A stretch of DNA of 64,000 bases from Sphingomonadales bacterium (GTDB lineage: Bacteria; Pseudomonadota; Alphaproteobacteria; Sphingomonadales; Sphingomonadaceae): positions 1-64,000 of the forward strand of contig JANYGX010000002.1 in the NCBI GenBank assembly GCA_025362295.1. The letters are read 5' to 3'. Below are positions 9,451 to 18,534 of the stretch, one piece after another. The notes beneath the pieces were generated by a model. The model had not been told where the DNA came from, made no database searches, and saw nothing but the letters and a program-made list of their open reading frames with translations. The position numbers and the translations under genes are program-made. Within the stretch, counting starts at the first letter, position 1; every line of letters begins with the position of its first letter.

Positions 9451-10359
9451 TTATTGAGGTAATTCATATTGATAATCCTTGAGCGATACCGGCACGTACT
9501 TTTGAAGCTCAGCATTTGACTGCGCATAATGGCCTGAAAACTGTGTTTGTATCAATGCTCTCAAGCGTGCACCTTCGCCTTTAAACAACAGGCGCTGGTT
9601 ATAGCCCAAACTTCTGAACACATTGCCCAGTAAGGATGTGTTGATAAACCCGGGCTCATTCAGTGGACCTTTGTAAAAGTGATTTCCCAACCGCATAAAT
9701 GGAATAGACGATTCTGGCGGGCTAATATTACGAACAACATCATGTTGTTTTTCAACAGCTGGACGCAACGTCTGGCCAAGAAAACGACCAAGTGCTGCAA
9801 TAAATCCAGCCTCGTCGTGCTTTAGATATTCTTGCGGCAAAACAATGATATTGGATGCTCCAAAAAATCCGGCATAATGGTTTACGATATGATGATAGGC
9901 AAACACTTCAGGATCAAAAGCAAAAAACTCGCTGTAAAGTTTAGGTAAAAAGAAATTGCTCGCCGAATGTTTCCCGCCTTCTTTTAAATACTGAATGTAT
10001 AAAGACCTAAGCATGTCAGGTTGTCGCCTGATTGTGAATAATATTTTTGCTTCGCCAAACACGGCTTTGAGCTTAGCAGCGGTTGTTCCCGCTTCACGCG
10101 CACCATAATGTGGATTACCACCCAAACCTTCTTCAGACAGAACGGTGATAACGCTGGTGGGTGTCATATCAGTTTGTTTCTGGAACAGAGCCCGTGCATT
10201 TTCAGCATTGAACCGTAGTGGGTGAGGCTTGATCAGATGGGCTTCAATAAACGCACGGGACCACGGCTGGCAAAATTGCGCTGCATCGGCAAACAAGCCA
10301 TATTGCAGATATGTCGTGCCGGTTTTGTGAAACGCTGGATGTATAAGGACTGTTTTCAT
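9451..10359 (-). CDS. Sulfotransferase-fold protein
   Basis: A 302-residue protein with a P-loop-like motif near the N-terminus (HPAFHKTGTTYLQ) that matches the 5'-phosphosulfate loop of PAPS-dependent sulfotransferases. A second element, FTIRRQPDMLRSLYIQYLKE, matches the 3'-phosphate-binding helix with its Arg and Ser. It probably transfers sulfate to a carbohydrate or lipid, acceptor unknown. It converges on dapF (14 bases between stops) and is divergent from rlmN across an AT-rich 90-base region that probably holds both promoters. Confidence 0.7.
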   Translation of the reverse strand: MKTVLIHPAFHKTGTTYLQYGLFADAAQFCQPWSRAFIEAHLIKPHPLRFNAENARALFQKQTDMTPTSVITVLSEEGLGGNPHYGAREAGTTAAKLKAVFGEAKILFTIRRQPDMLRSLYIQYLKEGGKHSASNFFLPKLYSEFFAFDPEVFAYHHIVNHYAGFFGASNIIVLPQEYLKHDEAGFIAALGRFLGQTLRPAVEKQHDVVRNISPPESSIPFMRLGNHFYKGPLNEPGFINTSLLGNVFRSLGYNQRLLFKGEGARLRALIQTQFSGHYAQSNAELQKYVPVSLKDYQYELPQ

Positions 10360-10448
10360 TTATTTTTCTGGTTATAGAATAAATTTAATTATGACTTTAT
10401 ATAATTATATTGTTTAATCAAATGACATTTTGAGTGATTTTAGACTAT

Positions 10449-11630
10449 ATGGAAATGACTGGACCTTTTGACCTTGTTGTCGTGCCGCGTGTGCAGGCTT
10501 TGCCAGCTATACGCAGAGATCTGCTTGGTCTTGACCGGCTGGAGCTTAGGCAAGCGCTGATCGACGTTGGTATTCCGGAAAAGCAAGCCAAAATGCGGGT
10601 GACTCAAATCTGGCAATGGATTTACCATCGAGGTGTCACGGATTTTCAATTGATGCTCAATATTGCCAAAGATGTGCGGCTTACCTTGAGTGAACATTTC
10701 ATCATAGGCCGCCCAGAGGTGGTAACAGCCCAGATATCGGAAGATGGTACACGCAAGTGGCTGTTGCGGACAGTTGATGGTAATGACTACGAAATGGTTT
10801 TCATTCCTGATGCGGATCGTGGCACGCTCTGTGTGTCGTCGCAGATTGGCTGCACGCTGGCGTGCCGGTTTTGTTATACTGGTACCATGAAGCTGGTGCG
10901 AAACCTCACGCCGGATGAAATTGTCGGTCAGATTATGCTGGCGCGAGACGCGCTTGGCGAATGGCCCTCGGCAACGGAAGGCCGGTTGCTCACCAACATC
11001 GTGATGATGGGTATGGGGGAGCCGCTGTATAATTTCGACAATGTGAAAAAAGCCTTGCACATCTTGATGGATGAAGAGGGCATTCAAATGTCGCGCCGGC
11101 GCATAACCTTGTCAACGTCTGGCGTCGTTCCACTCATGACAAAGGCCGGGTATGAGATAGGCGTTAATCTTGCCGTGTCGCTGCACGCCGTGCGCAAAGA
11201 CATCCGCGACGAGATCGTGCCGCTGAATAAAAAATATGGTATTGAAGAATTATTGCAAGCCTGCGCCGATTATCCCACGGCAAACAATGCACGTCGCATA
11301 ACGTTTGAGTATGTCATGCTCAAAAACAAGAATGATAGTGACGCCGATGCCCATGAGTTGGTGCGACTGATCAAAAAATACAAAATACCAGGCAAAGTGA
11401 ATTTGATACCATTCAACCCGTGGCCCGGCAGTGCCTATGAATGCTCTGACTGGGGCCGCATTGAAACATTTTCAGATATTATTTTTCAGTCTGGCATATC
11501 AGCCCCTATCCGCACACCGCGCGGCCGCGATATTATGGCGGCCTGCGGGCAATTGAAAAGTGCTTCTGAGAAAATCAGTGTTGCTGAGATTGCCCGGCGA
11601 CAGGCGGCAAAAGAGGCGGTGCAGTTGTAA
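10449..11630 (+). CDS. rlmN: 23S rRNA (A2503-C2) / tRNA (A37-C2) methyltransferase RlmN
   Basis: Radical-SAM enzyme that methylates C2 of A2503 in 23S rRNA and A37 in some tRNAs. The Fe-S motif C-x3-C-x2-C is present as [12 protein letters not shown], with MGMGEPL for SAM binding and the C-terminal acceptor cysteine in MAACGQL. The length of 393 residues is normal. The start could instead be GTG at 10434, five codons earlier; the ATG at 10449 is preferred, without strong ribosome-site support. The last 56 bases overlap the convergent secreted-protein gene. Confidence 0.95.
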   Translation: MEMTGPFDLVVVPRVQALPAIRRDLLGLDRLELRQALIDVGIPEKQAKMRVTQIWQWIYHRGVTDFQLMLNIAKDVRLTLSEHFIIGRPEVVTAQISEDGTRKWLLRTVDGNDYEMVFIPDADRGTLCVSSQIGCTLACRFCYTGTMKLVRNLTPDEIVGQIMLARDALGEWPSATEGRLLTNIVMMGMGEPLYNFDNVKKALHILMDEEGIQMSRRRITLSTSGVVPLMTKAGYEIGVNLAVSLHAVRKDIRDEIVPLNKKYGIEELLQACADYPTANNARRITFEYVMLKNKNDSDADAHELVRLIKKYKIPGKVNLIPFNPWPGSAYECSDWGRIETFSDIIFQSGISAPIRTPRGRDIMAACGQLKSASEKISVAEIARRQAAKEAVQL

Positions 11631-12375
11631 CTTGGTTAGCCTGATTATCCGGTAACGTTGTTGTCGCCATTGCTTTTGGCATTACAGGCCCAATATCAGG
11701 TGCGCCTGATACGGCATAAGCCAGCATGGTTTGTCCATAACAACCAAATGCTGCACCATTGCGCATATCAGCAGGTTTCAATGAGGTGGCAAGCGCTCCT
11801 TGTTTCTCAAGCGCCTTACGGGCATCATCAATATTGGCCGAATATTTCATGGCATTGCCGCGATTGCCAGACGCCATTTTAACTGATTGATACGGCGTGA
11901 CATCCCCAAAATAAACGACCTGGCCAGCCTCAACATGTAAAACTGGCGCGCTCAGGCAAAAACTTACCACCTGTACTTTGGTAGCTATAAATGACCCGCC
12001 ACCCAGTGTTGCACTGGACAACACATAATCTCCAGCCGCAATCACCATCGCATTATATTCCAATGGCGATTTTCGATTGGCACTGCTGAACTGGATCCAG
12101 TAAGTGTTTTTATCGCCATTTTTTTTTGCATTTTTTGGCTCGAAAACGAGATCACGCTTGTCAACATCATAGCGGGTAAACTCGATTGAACCTGCCGTAC
12201 CAAGGCTTCGAGAATCAGGGCGCCTGAAACCCATGACTAGTAGGGCTTGATTTGGTTGCAATGTGATGGGTAGGCTCACGTCAGCACGCTTTTCCGCACG
12301 CAGCTGGGCAATTGCAGGTGAATAAACATTGATACAAAAACAAAAAATTAAACCGGATCCAAGCAATGGTTTCAT
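11575..12375 (-). CDS. Secreted protein of unknown function
   Basis: A 266-residue protein with an N-terminal signal peptide ending near PAIAQ, so periplasmic or surface located. The body contains likely beta structure ([52 protein letters not shown]) and a paired FCLSAP/FGCYGQ cysteine pattern. The C-terminus is Pro/Thr-rich. It overlaps its upstream partner gene by ATGA and overlaps the end of rlmN tail-to-tail by 56 bases. No family recognised. Confidence 0.7.
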   Translation of the reverse strand: MKPLLGSGLIFCFCINVYSPAIAQLRAEKRADVSLPITLQPNQALLVMGFRRPDSRSLGTAGSIEFTRYDVDKRDLVFEPKNAKKNGDKNTYWIQFSSANRKSPLEYNAMVIAAGDYVLSSATLGGGSFIATKVQVVSFCLSAPVLHVEAGQVVYFGDVTPYQSVKMASGNRGNAMKYSANIDDARKALEKQGALATSLKPADMRNGAAFGCYGQTMLAYAVSGAPDIGPVMPKAMATTTLPDNQANQVTTAPPLLPPVAGQSQQH

Positions 12376-12962
12376 TTGGCTGCCTCCTCTGAAAGTTTGG
12401 GATCAGCAAAATCATTGTTCCACTGTATTATCTTTTTTGCTTCGATATTTGTTGCGCCAATAACCTGGTTAAAATAAGCGTCTCGATCAGCAGCAGACAT
12501 TGTATTGATACGCGCCGTTTCCGTGCTATCAAGATCGACTTGTCGCCAGCCATGCACAAGAAGGCATTGCCGCCGGTTGGTTTTTCTCAGCTGCGCTTCA
12601 ACAATAATCTGGACGATAACAGCCCCTATACCGCCACCAATGCCTGCAGCTATAGGAGATACGGATGGATTGTATAAATAAGGATTGTAATAATTAGGCG
12701 AAGGTGCACTTGATCCGCGCGCTATCAGGCGACACTCTTGCCAGGCGGTATTATATTCCGCACGTGTGGCTCCGGGTTTATTGTAGAAACGGTTGCTTTT
12801 GAGGTCCGCTTCGGCATCCTTTGCTCGTTCAAGGGCGTCCTTGTCGTCTGGTTTTACAGAAACAGTTTGACCGGCAGTTTTGGAAGCCGCTGCTGTACTG
12901 ACCTCATTCGGCACAGTGGTCGCCGTTGCCGAAGCCACGACGGTTGCAAATACAAGAAGCAT
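12372..12962 (-). CDS. Secreted protein of unknown function with glycine-rich hydrophobic segment
   Basis: A 196-residue product starting MLLVFATVVASATA, a short signal peptide. Around residue 105 a glycine-rich hydrophobic stretch (AAGIGGGIGAVIVQIIVEA) resembles glycine-zipper membrane segments, preceded by a Tyr/Asn/Pro-rich region (SPNYYNPYLYNPSV). Two Cys (QECRL and RQCLLV) may pair. It is the first gene of a two-gene unit (ATGA overlap with the next secreted protein), which suggests a joint role in the envelope. Function unknown. Confidence 0.65.
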   Translation of the reverse strand: MLLVFATVVASATATTVPNEVSTAAASKTAGQTVSVKPDDKDALERAKDAEADLKSNRFYNKPGATRAEYNTAWQECRLIARGSSAPSPNYYNPYLYNPSVSPIAAGIGGGIGAVIVQIIVEAQLRKTNRRQCLLVHGWRQVDLDSTETARINTMSAADRDAYFNQVIGATNIEAKKIIQWNNDFADPKLSEEAAK

Positions 12963-13238
12963 AAGCTACATCCCCTATATTATTTTCTACACCTCTACAT
13001 GTATTAAAAACTGAAGCAATCAATTTTACCATATTTCTGGTATTGCTGGCCACATTATTTGACAGCCATGCCCCATTCGCCGTACCTTGCAACCATGAAC
13101 AGAAGTCACTTCAATCCCGCTCTATCGGCCAAATCCGAGTTGCTTCGTTTGTGCGCGCGGATAGGTTACACGCCGCCTTGCAAGGTCAGTGCTTAATACG
13201 AACCCCAATCACTGACACGTCCAGCAAGGAATTTTCTA

Positions 13239-14621
13239 ATGGCTACGCATTTAAGATCCAACTCCACTGCCCAATTGCAGGCACTTGATGCCGCGCACCA
13301 TCTGCACCCATTTTCTGATCATGCAGCGCTCGCCAAAGAGGGCACGCGGATTATTGTCAAGGGTGAAGGCCCTTACATTTACACAAATGAGAACAAGCGC
13401 ATTCTTGATGGCATGGCAGGCTTGTGGTGCGTTAACATCGGCTACGGCCGCAAAGAACTTGCCGAGGCGGCCTATGCGCAAATGCAGGAGCTGCCGTTTT
13501 ACAACACGTTTTTCAAAACCACGAATGAGCCTGTAATCGAGCTGTCTGCCAAACTTGCGGAGCTTTCGCCTGATGGATTTCAGCATGTGTTTTATGGCTC
13601 ATCTGGTTCGGAATCGAACGATACAGCCATTCGCCTGATTCGCCATTACTGGACACTTATGGGCGAACCTGAACGCACCGTCATCATCGCGCGCAACCAT
13701 GCCTATCATGGCTCGACGATCGCTGCTGTGTCGATGGGCGGTATGTCTGCGATGCACGAACAGACCAATCCCAAACTGCCAGACTTCAAGCATGTGTTAT
13801 CGCCTTACCATTATGGATATTCCAATGAGGGTGAAACACCGGAAGCGTTTGGCAAGCGCGCAGCGCAGTCCATTGCGGACATGATTGAAGAGGTAGGCCC
13901 GCACCGCGTTGCAGCTATCGTCGGTGAGCCAGTGCAGGGCGCAGGCGGGGTTAAAATTCCACCGGAAAGCTACTGGCCGGAGGTGATGCGCATTGCAAAC
14001 CATTATGGCATTCTGGTGCTGGCTGACGAAGTGATTTCAGGTTTTGGTCGCACGGGTGACTGGTTTGGTTCACCCGGCATGGGCATCAAGCCTGACCTTA
14101 TCACGTTTGCCAAGGCTGTGACCTCCGGTTACATCCCGTTATCGGGTGTTATGGTGGGGGAGCGCATTGCCAAGGCGTTGTTTGAAAAAGGCAGCGAGTT
14201 TTATCATGGCTATACCTATTCTGGCCATCCGGTCTCGTGTGCTGTGGCACTTGCTAACCTAAAGGTTATTGAAACAGAAAACATGCTGCCGCACGTGCGC
14301 AATTTTGGTACGCCAGCATTGGAAAAACTTTTGGCTGGCATCAAGGATCACCCACTGATTGGCGAGGTGCGCAACCATGGCTTGCTTGGTGCATTTGAGC
14401 TGGTGAAAGACAAAACTACCAAAACACGTTTCCCGGGTGATGGTGCTGTCGGTCTTATCTGCCGTGATCACTTTTTTCGTGAGGGGCTGATCTTCCGTGC
14501 AGTTGGTGACACTATGTGTATGAGCCCACCGCTAATCTGGCAGCAGGCGCAATTTGATGAAGCGACGGCAATTGTGCACAAAGTGCTCGATCTCACTCTG
14601 GCTGACGCAAAGAAACTCTGA
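13239..14621 (+). CDS. Class III aminotransferase, probably putrescine/omega-amino acid:pyruvate type
   Basis: A 460-residue PLP enzyme of aminotransferase class III. Visible are YGSSGSESNDTA (phosphate loop), ARNHAYHGST, ADEVISGFGRTG with Asp263, which contacts the PLP nitrogen, and Lys292 (FAKAVTSG), the Schiff-base lysine. The motif set matches SpuC-like putrescine-pyruvate and omega-amino-acid transaminases. The overlapping PuuD-like hydrolase downstream supports a role in polyamine or GABA catabolism; exact substrate is inferred. AAGGA eight bases upstream supports the ATG at 13239. A 10-base palindrome CCTTGCAAGG (13176-13185) lies in the leader and could be an operator. Confidence 0.88.
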   Translation: MATHLRSNSTAQLQALDAAHHLHPFSDHAALAKEGTRIIVKGEGPYIYTNENKRILDGMAGLWCVNIGYGRKELAEAAYAQMQELPFYNTFFKTTNEPVIELSAKLAELSPDGFQHVFYGSSGSESNDTAIRLIRHYWTLMGEPERTVIIARNHAYHGSTIAAVSMGGMSAMHEQTNPKLPDFKHVLSPYHYGYSNEGETPEAFGKRAAQSIADMIEEVGPHRVAAIVGEPVQGAGGVKIPPESYWPEVMRIANHYGILVLADEVISGFGRTGDWFGSPGMGIKPDLITFAKAVTSGYIPLSGVMVGERIAKALFEKGSEFYHGYTYSGHPVSCAVALANLKVIETENMLPHVRNFGTPALEKLLAGIKDHPLIGEVRNHGLLGAFELVKDKTTKTRFPGDGAVGLICRDHFFREGLIFRAVGDTMCMSPPLIWQQAQFDEATAIVHKVLDLTLADAKKL

Positions 14622-15355
14622 TGGCACAGCGCCCGACAGTTGCCATGGTTGCGGACACGCGCGTGTTGGGACCGCATCAATTTGACGTTGTCGGGCGCAA
14701 ATATATCAAGGCAATTTCTGAACTTTCGGAAGCAACAGTTATACTTTTGCCAGCAACGCCAGGCGCTGTTTCAATTGAAGCGGCTCTGGCGCTGGCGGAT
14801 GGTTTGTTGTTCACCGGTTCAACGGCCAATGTTCATCCTGATCTGTATGGCAGTGATGAACCACCTGTGCTGCCTGACAAGCTCGATCCGGATCGTGACG
14901 CGCTGACATTACCATTGCTCCGCGCGGCTATAGAGGTTGGTAAACCCATATTCTGTATTTGCCGGGGCTTTCAGGAATTGAACGTGGCATTGGGCGGAAC
15001 GTTGTATCAGGCTATACAAAACGAGCCCGGCCGAATGGACCACCGGGAGGATTTAACGACACCGTTAGATGTGCAATATTCTGCTGTTCATCCTCTCAAA
15101 CTCTCTGGCTGGTTTGCTAAAACTATCGGGACCGATAACATTATGGTGAACTCTTTGCATGGCCAGGGCATTCGCGATCTGGCCCCTCGGCTGGTGGCTG
15201 AAGCTATTGCCCCGGACGGCATTATTGAAGGTGTACGGTTGAAAGATGGCCCCGGTTTTTGTGTCGGCACCCAGTGGCACCCGGAATGGCAGGCTTCAGG
15301 CAACCCCGCATCAACAGCGCTGTTCAAAGCGTTTGGTGATGTGATACGGGGGTGA
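14621..15355 (+). CDS. puuD: Gamma-glutamyl-gamma-aminobutyrate hydrolase family protein
   Basis: Class I glutamine amidotransferase-like hydrolase (peptidase C26). In the PuuD reaction it frees GABA from gamma-glutamyl-GABA during putrescine breakdown. The 244-residue protein has the nucleophile Cys114 in CICRGFQELN and the His/Glu pair in GTQWHPEW (about His220, Glu222). It starts on the last base of the upstream aminotransferase stop (TGATG), so translation is probably coupled. The aminotransferase neighbour fits the polyamine role. The symbol is by analogy; other C26 members act on related gamma-glutamyl compounds. Confidence 0.85.
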   Translation: MAQRPTVAMVADTRVLGPHQFDVVGRKYIKAISELSEATVILLPATPGAVSIEAALALADGLLFTGSTANVHPDLYGSDEPPVLPDKLDPDRDALTLPLLRAAIEVGKPIFCICRGFQELNVALGGTLYQAIQNEPGRMDHREDLTTPLDVQYSAVHPLKLSGWFAKTIGTDNIMVNSLHGQGIRDLAPRLVAEAIAPDGIIEGVRLKDGPGFCVGTQWHPEWQASGNPASTALFKAFGDVIRG

Positions 15356-16936
15356 ATGACCTTCGATCTTTATTCATTGCGCACAATTCTGAATAATCAA
15401 TTGCCAAGAAGTCGCCACGCTTTGGCTTTCGTTATTGGTGCGCTTGGTGCGCTTGGTTTTGCACCGCTTGATTTGTGGCCGCTTATGCTTTTGGCTTTTG
15501 CCTTTTTGCTGTTGCTCATTGATTGTGCAAAATCGCCAATCCAGGCATTTATCGCTGGCTGGTGGTTTGGTTTTGGTCAGTTGTGTGCAGGCTTGTACTG
15601 GCTAGCGATTGCCTGGCAATATCAAGCGCAAATGCCTGCGGTGCTTGGCATTTTTGCGGTTATCTTGCTTTCAGGCCTTTTGGCACTCTATGCGGGGTTT
15701 GCAGCAGCTTTTACTTTCAAATTCGCAACGCTGGGCTGGTCGCGCGTGTTGATGCTTGCGGTTATGTGGAGCGTGGGCGAATATTTGCGGGGGCATCTGT
15801 TCAGCGGGTTTCCGTGGAATACCGTTAGTTCCGTGTGGATTGCATTCTTGCCAGTGGCACAGGTGAGTGCGTTGATTGGTCCGTTTGGCCTGTCGTTACT
15901 GACAGTGGCAATGGGTGCAGGTTTTGCCGTTAAAGGCGGCTATCGTTTCGGTTTAGGCAGCATTGTAGTTTTTACAATCATTGGCGGACTTTGGTTGTAT
16001 GCCAATCCCACCCGCACTGTGCCAGGTATTCAGGTGCACGTGGTGCAGGCCAACATTGGCGAAGATGTAAAGCAGGATGACAGTGCGGCTTCCAGTATAT
16101 TCAATCGTTATCTGGATCTCAGTGAGCAGGCGGTGCGGGCGCAGGGGCCGGGTATTATAATATGGCCTGAAACGGCTGTGCCGCCGCTGGTTGCATCAAC
16201 AGCTTCAGGGCGGATTTCAATTTTATCCATAACGGATCAACCAACGTCGATATATCGCATCACGCGCAGATTGCTCGCGCGTGGCGGGCAATTGATCACC
16301 GGCATAGATCGTTATAACGAAGATGCAAACGGGCGCATTGGTTCAGCCCGCAACAGCCTTGCTGTGATGAATGCAGACGGCGTGGTGACAGCCCTTTATG
16401 ACAAGCATCACCTTGTGCCATATGGTGAATATTTGCCCATGCGGGCATTGCTGGAACCTTTGGGCTGGGCGCGGCTGGTGCCCGGCGATATCGATTTCGC
16501 TCCTGGCTCGGGCCCGGTTACACTTATGCCGCCGGGGCTGCCAGCGTTTGCACCGTTGATCTGTTACGAGGCAATTTTTGCTGATGATATAATCTCGAAG
16601 CATGGCATCAGACCACAATGGATTGTCAATATTTCGAATGACTCGTGGTATGGTCGTGCGGCTGGACCGGAACAGGCTTTGGCGCAAGGCCGTCTGCGAA
16701 CGATTGAACAGGGTTTGCCCATGGTGCGCGCAACACCCACAGGCATTTCCGCCATGATAGATGCGCATGGGCGGTTGACCGGTACCATTAAAGCGAGTGA
16801 AGCCGCCGTGTTAACGCGGCCGCTGCCAGCGCCTGCAAGCCCAACAGTTTACGCAAGGTTTGGTGACTGGGTATTTTTTACTTTATGCTGCATTGGCATT
16901 TTTATGGCATATCATTTCAGGCATAAGCGGATATGA
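15356..16936 (+). CDS. lnt: Apolipoprotein N-acyltransferase
   Basis: Inner-membrane enzyme that adds the third acyl chain to the N-terminal Cys of lipoproteins. The 526-residue protein has six or so N-terminal membrane segments, then a periplasmic nitrilase-like domain with the Glu-Lys-Cys triad: WPETAVPP, YDKHHLVPYGEYLP and LICYEAIFADD. A final hydrophobic helix follows. The ATG directly abuts the puuD-like stop, so lnt is likely read through from the polyamine genes, although it usually lies beside ybeX/ybeY or miaB. It converges on recR with 31 bases between. Confidence 0.95.
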   Translation: MTFDLYSLRTILNNQLPRSRHALAFVIGALGALGFAPLDLWPLMLLAFAFLLLLIDCAKSPIQAFIAGWWFGFGQLCAGLYWLAIAWQYQAQMPAVLGIFAVILLSGLLALYAGFAAAFTFKFATLGWSRVLMLAVMWSVGEYLRGHLFSGFPWNTVSSVWIAFLPVAQVSALIGPFGLSLLTVAMGAGFAVKGGYRFGLGSIVVFTIIGGLWLYANPTRTVPGIQVHVVQANIGEDVKQDDSAASSIFNRYLDLSEQAVRAQGPGIIIWPETAVPPLVASTASGRISILSITDQPTSIYRITRRLLARGGQLITGIDRYNEDANGRIGSARNSLAVMNADGVVTALYDKHHLVPYGEYLPMRALLEPLGWARLVPGDIDFAPGSGPVTLMPPGLPAFAPLICYEAIFADDIISKHGIRPQWIVNISNDSWYGRAAGPEQALAQGRLRTIEQGLPMVRATPTGISAMIDAHGRLTGTIKASEAAVLTRPLPAPASPTVYARFGDWVFFTLCCIGIFMAYHFRHKRI

Positions 16937-16967
16937 TTCAGTACCGAAAAATGTCAGTAGAAACTTT

Positions 16968-17558
16968 TCACAACGGCCGCCGTGCTTTCAGGGCTTGTGT
17001 CAGTGTGCCCTCGTCAAGATAATCGAGTTCGCCGCCAACGGGCACGCCGTGCGCCAACGCTGTTATCTGCAAGGGATAATGAGCCAGCTGGGTGGCCACA
17101 TAATGCGCTGTGGTCTGGCCATCAAGCGTTGCGCCAACAGCCAGCACGACCTCTTCAATGCCGCCCGCATGAACACGTTCAACCAACCCTTTAATATTAA
17201 GATCGTCAGGGCCAACGCCATTGAGTGCCGATAGTGTGCCGCCTAGCACATGATAGCGACCACGCCATGAATGCGCGCGCTCAAGCGCCCAGAGATCATC
17301 GACGTCTTCGACAACACACAGTGCGGTATCATCGCGCCGTTGATCCGTGCAGATATGGCATGGGTTTACTGTATCCACATTACCGCACAGATTGCAGGTG
17401 GTGAGTTCGGCGGCAACATCTGATAATGCCGTGATCAGCGGAAATAATGCCATCTCTTTTTTCTTGATCAAATACAGCACAGCCCGCCTTGCCGAACGAG
17501 GGCCAAACCCCGGCAGTCGTGCCATCAGTTTAATCAGATGGTCAAGGTCGGCAACCAT
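16968..17558 (-). CDS. recR: Recombination mediator RecR
   Basis: Helps load RecA at gaps as part of RecFOR. The 196-residue protein has the N-terminal helix-hairpin-helix ([16 protein letters not shown]), a C4 zinc finger ([16 protein letters not shown]), a Toprim domain ([15 protein letters not shown]) and the C-terminal ARRPL-type tail. It starts by TGATG overlap with cinA/pncC and ends the ispDF-pgpA-cinA run. In most bacteria recR follows dnaX-ybaB; that pair is not present here. Confidence 0.95.
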   Translation of the reverse strand: MVADLDHLIKLMARLPGFGPRSARRAVLYLIKKKEMALFPLITALSDVAAELTTCNLCGNVDTVNPCHICTDQRRDDTALCVVEDVDDLWALERAHSWRGRYHVLGGTLSALNGVGPDDLNIKGLVERVHAGGIEEVVLAVGATLDGQTTAHYVATQLAHYPLQITALAHGVPVGGELDYLDEGTLTQALKARRPL

Positions 17559-18055
17559 CAGTCGAGCAATAATCCTAATGCCACGCGCACGGCCTGCAGG
17601 CGAATGTCTGTACGGCCAAGATCACCAAATTCACGCTTGTCATAAGGGTAGCTGTCTGATGATTCGCCTTTGTGTGCAACAGCAAATACCACCAAACCAA
17701 CCGGCTTGCCTTGCGTGGCGCCACCAGGTCCAGCAATACCTGTGATAGCGACAGCAATATCAGCGCCTGATTTTTCCAGAGCGCCTTTTGCCATGGCCCA
17801 GGCTACAGCCTCGGATACGGCACCAAAGGTATCAATAATATCTGTGCCAACGCCGAGCGATTTTACCTTGGCATCGTTGGAATACACCACATAACCCCGA
17901 TCCAGCACTTCTGATGAGCCGGGAATTTCCGTTATAGCGCCAGCCACCAACCCGCCTGTGCACGATTCGGCCAAGGCGATACGACTTTTTTGCATGGAAT
18001 ATTGTGCCACTACCCTAGTAGCGAGTTCAATAATATCAGGTGGAAACAGGCTCAT
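17558..18055 (-). CDS. pncC: CinA-family nicotinamide-nucleotide amidohydrolase
   Basis: A 165-residue stand-alone C-terminal CinA domain, which deamidates nicotinamide mononucleotide in NAD salvage. Signatures are [20 protein letters not shown] (catalytic Ser and Lys region), [13 protein letters not shown] and ITGIAGPGG. The N-terminal molybdopterin-binding-like half of full CinA is absent, as in many alphaproteobacteria. It sits 14 bases downstream of pgpA and overlaps recR by one base. Confidence 0.9.
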   Translation of the reverse strand: MSLFPPDIIELATRVVAQYSMQKSRIALAESCTGGLVAGAITEIPGSSEVLDRGYVVYSNDAKVKSLGVGTDIIDTFGAVSEAVAWAMAKGALEKSGADIAVAITGIAGPGGATQGKPVGLVVFAVAHKGESSDSYPYDKREFGDLGRTDIRLQAVRVALGLLLD

Positions 18056-18069
18056 AAACTACCAATTTA

Positions 18070-18534
18070 TCAAAATCTAAAAAACACTCGCACCAGCCAT
18101 AAACCGAGTGCAGCCGCGATGCCAGCGGCGACATCATCAACCATGGCACCCAACCCACCATTTACATGCTTGTCCAGCCATGAAATAGGCCATGGTTTCC
18201 AAATATCAAACAACCGAAACAGAACGAAACCAAGGCCATAAGCCCATATTGTGCCAGAAAGTACAGCAAGCGGGATGAACGCAATCCACTGCCCGATCAC
18301 CTCGTCAATCACCACCTCGGGGCTATCATGTTCGCTCTTATGGGTTTCATAGGCTTCAGCTGCCCAGACGCCAACGATAAAAACAGCCGTGCACCCTACC
18401 AGCAAGCCAGCAAGGCCTGTGTGTTGAATGATAAACCAGCCGAGTGGTGCGGCTGCCAATGAGCCCCAGGTGCCGGGCGCAGGCCGCATGTTTCCCACAC
18501 CAAACCAAGTGGCAAATAATGTTGAGGGCCTCAC
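18070..18534 (-). CDS. pgpA: Phosphatidylglycerophosphatase A
   Basis: Removes phosphate from phosphatidylglycerophosphate to give phosphatidylglycerol in the inner membrane. The 154-residue protein has several hydrophobic helices and the family motifs GTWGSLAAAPLGW and DEVIGQWIAF (Asp/Glu metal ligands), with a final VDDVAAGIAAALG segment. It starts at GTG (18534), overlapping the ispDF stop by four bases (GTGA). Confidence 0.93.
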   Translation of the reverse strand: MRPSTLFATWFGVGNMRPAPGTWGSLAAAPLGWFIIQHTGLAGLLVGCTAVFIVGVWAAEAYETHKSEHDSPEVVIDEVIGQWIAFIPLAVLSGTIWAYGLGFVLFRLFDIWKPWPISWLDKHVNGGLGAMVDDVAAGIAAALGLWLVRVFFRF

